15,316 bases of DNA from Synura sp. LO234KE. Taxonomy: Eukaryota > Sar > Synurophyceae > Synurales > Mallomonadaceae. Under the pieces are notes generated by a model. The model saw only the letters and a list, made by a program, of their open reading frames with translations. It ran no database searches and was not told the origin of the DNA. The stretch's first letter is position 1. The number at the start of each line of letters is the position of its first letter. The translations under genes were made by a program, and so were the position numbers. Positions 10,238-15,316 of the stretch are shown piece after piece. The DNA is taken from assembly GCA_015143735.1 (NCBI GenBank), contig VKHC01000106.1, forward strand, positions 3,504 to 18,819, written 5' to 3'.

Positions 10238-10764
10238 AGTTTGTGTGCTTCTCCACGGAGGCAGGATTCGGATTGTCGGAATGATGGTAAGTCAAGGGTG
10301 AGAGATTGGGCCAAGTTAGTTATGAATATAGGTCTTCTTGATTAATTATTAACTGAGAGCCGAAGGAAAGGGGGTGAAGCAAATGTCAATGTCAGCAAAT
10401 ATGACAAGTGTTCATAGTTCAACAAGCATAGTTTTAGTAACGAAGGAAATCTCTTTCTGGCTGCTTAGGGCGTGTGTTGTAGCATCAGATCGCTCAGATA
10501 TCATGAAAGATCATGGTAAAGTGGGGAAGAAAGACCGCACCCCGCGCAACCAAGACATCATCTTGTGTGAGGAGGGTGAACCACGCACCGGCATATCCGT
10601 GATGGGGACCGAGTAGAGAGCTCTTCCTTACGACGAATTACTCCCGAAAATCAGCTGTAATACTTATGATTTATTACCCGCTGGGTGAAATATAACTTAG
10701 GATTGACAGAAATTCCTAGGGGAGGTATGCAGTCATATACCTTGTAGGATATCACCACCACCTT
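10238..10764. other. 3' flank of the QxxDGSW gene, no supported gene
   Basis: It holds the presumed 3' UTR and a small open frame (10374-10616) that I do not recognise. A CTCCCGAAAATC box at 10641 repeats at 10765, the start of family A copy 2. ATCACCACCACC also occurs twice, near 10751 and 10920. These hint at a duplicated edge of the repeat. Confidence 0.5.
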
Positions 10765-11253
10765 CTCCCGAAAATCTTATGCTTAGTCTGGGTGAGTAAA
10801 GGCAAGTAAATAAAAGACAAAAGTGAAGGACGCCCGGAACGATCACTAAACTTACCACTCCTCATGAACCAAATGGCGAGTCCCGAGACCGAGTGGAGGA
10901 CTCAGAGTGAATACACTTGGATCACCACCACCCTCTAGTATTTGTTACCTTTTGACGAAAATAACAAACAACTAGCAAAAATCACAGGGCGTATTGTAAA
11001 TTATGTCATTAGGAAAAGAAATCGTGAACAAAGAGTAATCCGCGCCCTGCGTAGTAAATACCCGCTATGTACCAGGTTGCAACCGCTGTGCACAAGGTGG
11101 CATGCCCCGTGACTACCGCGTAGAGAGTTTAACAAGGGGAACTCACCAGGAGTGCCCCGGTTAGTATCCGATAACGTCCCCAATAGGTAGGCGGGGACGC
11201 ACACCACACACTCGATCAACGTCGTTACACGTTTTAAAAAACGCATTTTGTGT
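10765..11253 (+). repeat. Dispersed repeat family A, copy 2 (forward, diverged)
   Basis: It starts at CTCCCGAAAATC, then AATAAAAGACAAAAGT (as AATAAATAGACAAAAGG in copy 1), and GAGACCGAGTGGAGGA at about 10885. The spacing from CGAAAATC to the ACCGAGTGG box is about 120 bases, close to copy 1 (about 113) and copy 4 (about 104). CAACTAGCAAAAATCAC at about 10970 recalls the tandem repeat at 4510. CCCCGGTTAGTATCCGATAA, followed by CGTCCCC (about 11155-11181), resembles the GATTAGTAC...CGTCCCC block. It is the most diverged copy and its right end is approximate. It lies just upstream of, and in the same direction as, B2. Confidence 0.55.
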
Positions 11254-11302
11254 GACTGTAACAAAACATATCTAAGTGTTTTACTACTCGGATTCTGAGT
11301 AG
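11254..11302 (+). repeat. Conserved 5' flank and palindrome of B2
   Basis: GACTGTAACAAAACATATCTAAG at 11254-11276 is almost identical to the minus strand at 6300-6322. The imperfect palindrome CTACTCGGATTCTGAGTAG at 11284-11302 could form a 6-bp stem. Its first nine bases, CTACTCGGA, are the exact reverse complement of TCCGAGTAG at 12492-12500, the far end of B2. Confidence 0.7.
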
Positions 11303-12500
11303 TTTTGCTTTAGAATTCGCCTAAAGGCCTCTAGATATACGTTATCTAAGCATTCAAAAGCGCAGGCTATACTGATCCCGGCTTTGAGCAAAAGCTGCGA
11401 AATGGAAAATCGCGACCATCGAACCCGGAATCTCCAACTTATTTCAGATAGTAACTGGCAAGGAGAAAGGTATTCCAGGGTATTCCTGAAGGCGAAGGTC
11501 GTCCAGGCCTCAAGCCAACTCAATCCTGACAGAGAAAAACTTTTTAGTTCTTTTGGTCACCCGGCCCAAAACCTGAATTTCGGTCAAACCAATGCTCTGG
11601 AACAATTAAGATTTGAAGCACAAGAGAATTTAACTGCGACCCTTAATTATTCGGAAAATTGCTTTGGCGAAATGGCTGTAATTTTCCTCAGTCAATATCC
11701 ATCTCATCCGGTTTTCAAGTTGGAAATAAGACTCCAGATTTTCCTGCCGCGACAATCTCCCCAAAATATCAAGAGCAACGATTGAGCCCCACTCCACTTA
11801 AGTACTTTGGTACGGATGGAAGCGCACACGCTGCCCCTGATTGTTTTCGTGCAGCATTTTCTGAGGAAATGTTGCGGACTCCTTTCGACAACACCATATT
11901 ATACCCAAGACGTCCATCAATCAACACCTGGCGAGCTCACCTGATTGGCCGCGGGACTTCCGAGAAGCAGTACTGCCACGATTTTCCAATTTCCTTGGAC
12001 CAGCTTTGTGGACTACCCTCACGGATAGTGGGCAGTTAGAAATTTTAACTTTTAAGCAATTATTCGATCTTCTTGGGATCAACGATGTCACTTCACTTGG
12101 GTTCTCTCAGCAATTAGGCCCAGCGCAGCCTCCCGGACAAAGTTTTCCACGTGGAGGGCAGCTTGCGATGTAGATTTGATTTCCATATGGAGGCAACCGC
12201 GCGAGCTTTTCGAGAGGAGTGGCTAAGCGTGAAGGTTCGGGTCGGGTTTGTCCCGCCAATTTCTTGAATCAACTGCGGCGAAGCCTTTCCATGCTTCCCT
12301 TACCGGACAACTGTTCACTGGCGAAGGCCCGCTTAATTCATCTCCACGCCATAATGATTGACCCATCTGAAGGTTTTTGGGGCCTACACTTTTCGTCAGC
12401 TCAAATGGATCGGATTGAAGACCCTTTGCAGATTGCTGGTAAATCAGTGCCGTGGAACTCGATCTATACCCACTATGGGCGGAGCTACTACTCCGAGTAG
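11303..12500 (+). pseudogene. Decayed coding repeat family B, copy 2 (most complete)
   Basis: Blocks run left to right in shifted frames. YSRVF...SSQLNPDREKLFSSF begins at 11471 within the open frame 11384-11785. PLKYFGTDGSAHAAP follows in the frame 11659-12039, then LTDSGQLEILTFKQLFDLLG with LGFSQQL at 12018-12173. FHMEATARAFREEWLSV starts at 12181, and IDPSEGFWGLHFSSAQMDRI lies in the frame 12219-12500. B1 and B3 repeat most of these in the same order. Several frame changes and stops (for example 12171, 12258) prevent one product. The last stop falls in the CTACTCCGAGTAG palindrome. I do not recognise the parental protein; no DDE triad, reverse transcriptase or zinc knuckle is evident. Confidence 0.65.
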
Positions 12501-12559
12501 AGGCAGGGTGGTAGGGACTCGAGTCCCGCGTCGCCTCCGTTTCCGTCACTCCTCGTTCA

Positions 12560-13000
12560 AGCTTACTCTCCTCGCCATCAGCATGGATCTCGTCACTTGT
12601 TCTTTCGTCTGCCTTGCTGGACTAGGTCAAAGTGGTGGAGGTTCGCCTTTTTGCGCCATGTGTTTTAAGTGCTATACTCTGCCTTTACCCATGCTGGCAT
12701 CCTCGCCGGTATTCGTAACACTTTCTTGTCACATCGCTACAATGTCTTGACCTCAATGTGTGGTCTCTATGTAGCAAGGGCCTCTCTCGGGGGTGGCACG
12801 CGCGTTCCCGACTATCTAGCTGGGGACGTTGTCGTGTACTAATCTTCCCCTGGGGAGGACTTTACTACGGTTACGGGCGGAGCGTTCTCCCCCGTCCCCC
12901 ACTCGGTCACGTGGCTTGCAAGTAGGTATATTGGGGCTCTTAATTGCTAGACATTCTGCGTGCTTTTGCCTTTTTGTCGTTCTACAGTGATATATTTGAA
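12560..13000 (-). repeat. Dispersed repeat family A, copy 3 (inverted)
   Basis: Its reverse complement matches copy 1 through TAGAACGACAAAAAGGC, GAATGTCT, AAGAGCCCC, ACTTGCAA, GTGACCGAGTGGGGG (12896-12910), AAAGTCCTCCCCAG, GATTAGTAC and CCCAGCTAGAT, then CCCCGAG and CTAC near 12775. It lies just downstream of B2 and faces copy 2, so the unit reads A, B, inverted A. The CGAAAATC outer box is not found at its right end, which I place near 13000. Confidence 0.75.
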
Positions 13001-13199
13001 TGATACTCGAAAACGCTATCACAAAAATATTGCCGTGAGCGTGAAAGTAGCTGAGCGCGGCACCAGTGCAATCAACTTGCGCAAGAGTATGACAAATAGA
13101 TATCTATTCATAGGTACCGGCCCTAGAAAACAGGAGAGCAGATGTGATTATGCGCAGTAAGCTGCTTTCGTATGGCGGTTTTTCCCCGATCCCCATAAA

Positions 13200-14401
13200 A
13201 GTACTCTTGTACACCTGTTCTAAGAGATTTCTACCCAGAATTCGCCCATATAGTAACAAATCTTCGTTACTTAAACCCTTAAAATCGAGGTCGCCAAATA
13301 CTCGAAAATCGAACGCTTTAAAAATCGACTTCTTAACTCGAATCCTGCTTCAAAAATCCAAAGAGGTCGGACTTGGCGAATCTTTCTAATGGCAAAAAAT
13401 GTTATTCTCATGTGTTCACAGTATCTTGTCCTAAGAAATCTAGCCAACAACTGAATCCCGAGAGATCAAATAAATTTTTCAAACGCCCTTTCCGCGAGCA
13501 CAATGTGTCTATGGTTAACGAGAAGTTTTTTGCTGACTGCTTATTTTCTAATTGTGCAATTGAAGCGTGTGATTCCAATTACTTGAACGCCTGGGTGGAG
13601 AGAAATCAACCAACTTATTCAAAAGTTGCCGATTCTGAGCGGAACCAGCTATTTGAAATATTTACAAATCCTCTTAAAGCTCCTGCTCAAGCGAGCTGCT
13701 CAGGAGTGTTGGCGTCGGTGACAACTGGCGTCCCCATTCCCTGTGTTTCTTCTTTGTAGTATGCTTGTGATAAATGAGCTAGCCAACTCCATTCAAGTAG
13801 GAAGAAAATATTAGATTTTCGAAAAATGCTGAATTCCAGCAACTTTATAGGACCGTAATTAACCCGAATTTTAGATTTTGGAGTCCTGCAATACTGAGAA
13901 GCCATCGACTGATACCTATGAAGATCTGTCACAGACAATCTCAGCCTTAACCCGCATCAACTATTTGGTACGAATGGAAGCGTTGACGATGACCCGGTGA
14001 ATCATCCGTTGAGTAGAAATTAAGGACCGCTTTCCAAAACGACATGGCTTACTGACCATGTCGATAATCTATCCCTTGGCATGCTCATTTGATATGATGT
14101 AGAAATGATGACAGTGATGGTGGTAGCAATTGTGCCATAATTCCCACATTTCGTTGAAAAAGTACTGCAAGACTATTCTATAGGACCGCGGAGTGACTCA
14201 ACTCTTCGAGCAAATGCTAGTCGTCTTAGAATCAATCATGCCACACCGGTCGGTATTTCTCAGCAGTACAACTTAGTCCTGAAGGACTCTTCTCAGAATC
14301 TTCTGGGGTACTTCTACTCTCCTCAGATGAACAGTATCGAAGGCTTCGCTGTAACTTTGGTGGAAGCAGCTACCTGGATCTCGAAGATTATCCCACTCTA
14401 G
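13200..14401 (+). pseudogene. Decayed coding repeat family B, copy 3
   Basis: AGAATTCGCC then TCTTCGTTACTTAA (about 13240-13275) aligns with the segment after the palindrome in B2. YSHVFTVSCPKKSSQQLNPE at about 13403 lies in an open frame ending at 13759 and matches YSRVF...SSQLNPDR of B2. SLNPHQLFGTNGSVDDDP begins at 13943, and its DNA (TTTGGTACGAATGGAAGCG) is close to TTTGGTACGGATGGAAGCG in B2. ATPVGISQQYN and FAVTLVEAATW lie in the frame 14192-14401. Stops and frame changes separate the blocks. The DPxExF...QxDRIE end block of B1 and B2 is not seen, so it seems 3'-truncated. Its left limit is approximate. Confidence 0.6.
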
Positions 14402-14810
14402 GTGGACCTTCCGACCGCAGTGGAGCAAACGTGGGAGAAACTAAGATTCATCGCTCACTCCGCCCTGCCCTAATGCATTCCAGCATAACTCTACCAGAGC
14501 GGGGGGGCACGGACGAGCGGTGCCGCTCCATGGAGGGGAAAACGGCGCTCTTGCAGTCGCCCGTACCTTCGTCGCCTTCATCTTGGAATCCCATCGGGGT
14601 TTTAGGAGACGACTCAGGGTGGCCTAGTCGCTGGAGTGTCTTCGTGGAAACTCTCCTTGATAGTGGGCCTCCACGTTTTAGTGGAGACAGAGTTGTATTT
14701 GTCATTCTCGTGGACAACCTGACTACACTGGTGCCGCGATCATCTTCTTTCCCTCTCGCCACTATGTTCCATGTGATGACCCGTCTCCCTTGCTGGGGGA
14801 GTCGCAATCT
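14402..14810. other. GC-rich stretch between B3 and A4, no supported gene
   Basis: Open frames of 135 codons (plus, 14431-14838) and 119 codons (minus, 14448-14807) overlap. I recognise neither, and the plus one runs into repeat A4. Overlapping frames on both strands fit GC-rich non-coding DNA. No similarity to B1 or B2 is visible. Confidence 0.4.
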
Positions 14811-15075
14811 CGCGAAAATCTTACACCTTAATTGTTAAATTAGATTAGAGGTTGTAGGCACAAAACAAGCTGTCGAATAACTAAGCGCTCCGGTGTACCC
14901 ATGAGCGCGTATCGTGACAGAGTGGAAGAAGGGGGAGACATCTCCGCCAGAAAGCGTGGTTCATGCCTCCGCCGGGGATGATTTAGTACACAACGATGTC
15001 CTCAACTGGAGAAAAGGGGGTGTGCGTATAACCGCCGGGTGATACCCCCTTCTCTAACCAGCACCACACACGGCG
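14811..15075 (+). repeat. Dispersed repeat family A, copy 4 (forward)
   Basis: It begins at CGCGAAAATCTTAC, then GGCACAAAACAAGCTGTCG (as GGCACGAAGAATGTCT in copy 1). GTGACAGAGTGG follows at about 14914, then GGGGATGATTTAGTACACAA, CGATGTCCTCAACTGGAGA and GAAAAGGGGG. These correspond in order and spacing to copies 1 and 3. The right end is uncertain. Confidence 0.65.
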
Positions 15076-15269
15076 GGGGTGATAGCTAAGACAGTGCTGA
15101 CAACGCGAGTGCTAAAAATGAAGGCACAATATAACAAATGCGGCGCAATTCGTCCCAAGAGGAAGGTAAACAAGAGAGGAATAGAATCCGAATAGTATTT
15201 CTACCAAGGAGGGAATTGATTACAGGGCGGAGGTCTAATGTGATGATGAGCTCTTGTGCATGGGTCGTC

Positions 15270-15316
15270 TGCCCTACTCGGTCACGGGACTTGCGATTTG
15301 GGTACATGGGGATAGT
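15270..15316 (-). repeat. Dispersed repeat family A, copy 5 (inverted, cut by the window edge)
   Basis: CTACTCGGTCACGGGACTTG, then CGATTTGGGTACATGGGG, matches CCACTCGGTCACGTGGCTTG, then CAAGTAGGTATATTGGGG, at 12899-12937 in copy 3. It is inverted to copy 4, about 350 bases to its left. The rest of the arm would lie beyond base 15316. Confidence 0.65.

Noticed and set aside
11001-11264. 87-codon minus-strand open frame
   Set aside because: It lies across family A copy 2, has no counterpart in the other A copies and no recognisable motif.
14431-14838. 135-codon plus-strand and 119-codon minus-strand overlapping open frames
   Set aside because: Both are GC-rich chance-like frames; one runs into repeat A4 and neither has a recognisable motif.
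15086-15307. 73-codon minus-strand open frame at the right end
   Set aside because: It lies between and across family A arms and shows no similarity to known proteins or to other copies.

Overview
The window is nuclear DNA of a eukaryote. The first gene is split by nine short GT-AG introns that restore one continuous coiled-coil protein, and the second gene has one short intron. I see no bacterial operon structure, rRNA or tRNA. The first gene looks like CEP162, a centriole and ciliary transition-zone protein. That suggests an organism that builds cilia or flagella, such as a flagellated protist or zoosporic fungus. The sequence alone does not fix the taxon.

Layout. (1) Positions 1-4382, plus strand: GC-rich ten-exon 3' part of a CEP162-like gene, open at the left window edge. 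(2) 4510-4660: a short tandem repeat leading into a dispersed repeat, called family A here. (3) 5448-6365: a decayed protein-coding repeat, family B, on the minus strand. (4) 6778-7898: an AT-rich non-coding stretch bounded by 21-bp inverted repeats that start and end with TA, which looks like a non-autonomous DNA transposon. (5) 8508-10237: a two-exon gene for a 557-residue protein with a QxxDGSW motif, probably an all-helical alpha/alpha-toroid protein of unknown function. (6) 10765-13000: a composite unit with A forward, B forward and A inverted. (7) 13200-14401: a third decayed B copy. (8) 14811 to the right edge: an A copy facing the start of an inverted A copy.

The right-hand third and the 4.5-6.4 kb block are therefore built from one unrecognised repeat system: long inverted A arms around a B core with remains of a protein. 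Three B copies keep matching peptide blocks in the same order but in shifted frames, so all are dead or dying. The only two genes I regard as intact are the CEP162-like gene and the QxxDGSW gene. They point the same way and show no visible functional link. The second one sits between inverted copies of the repeat system.
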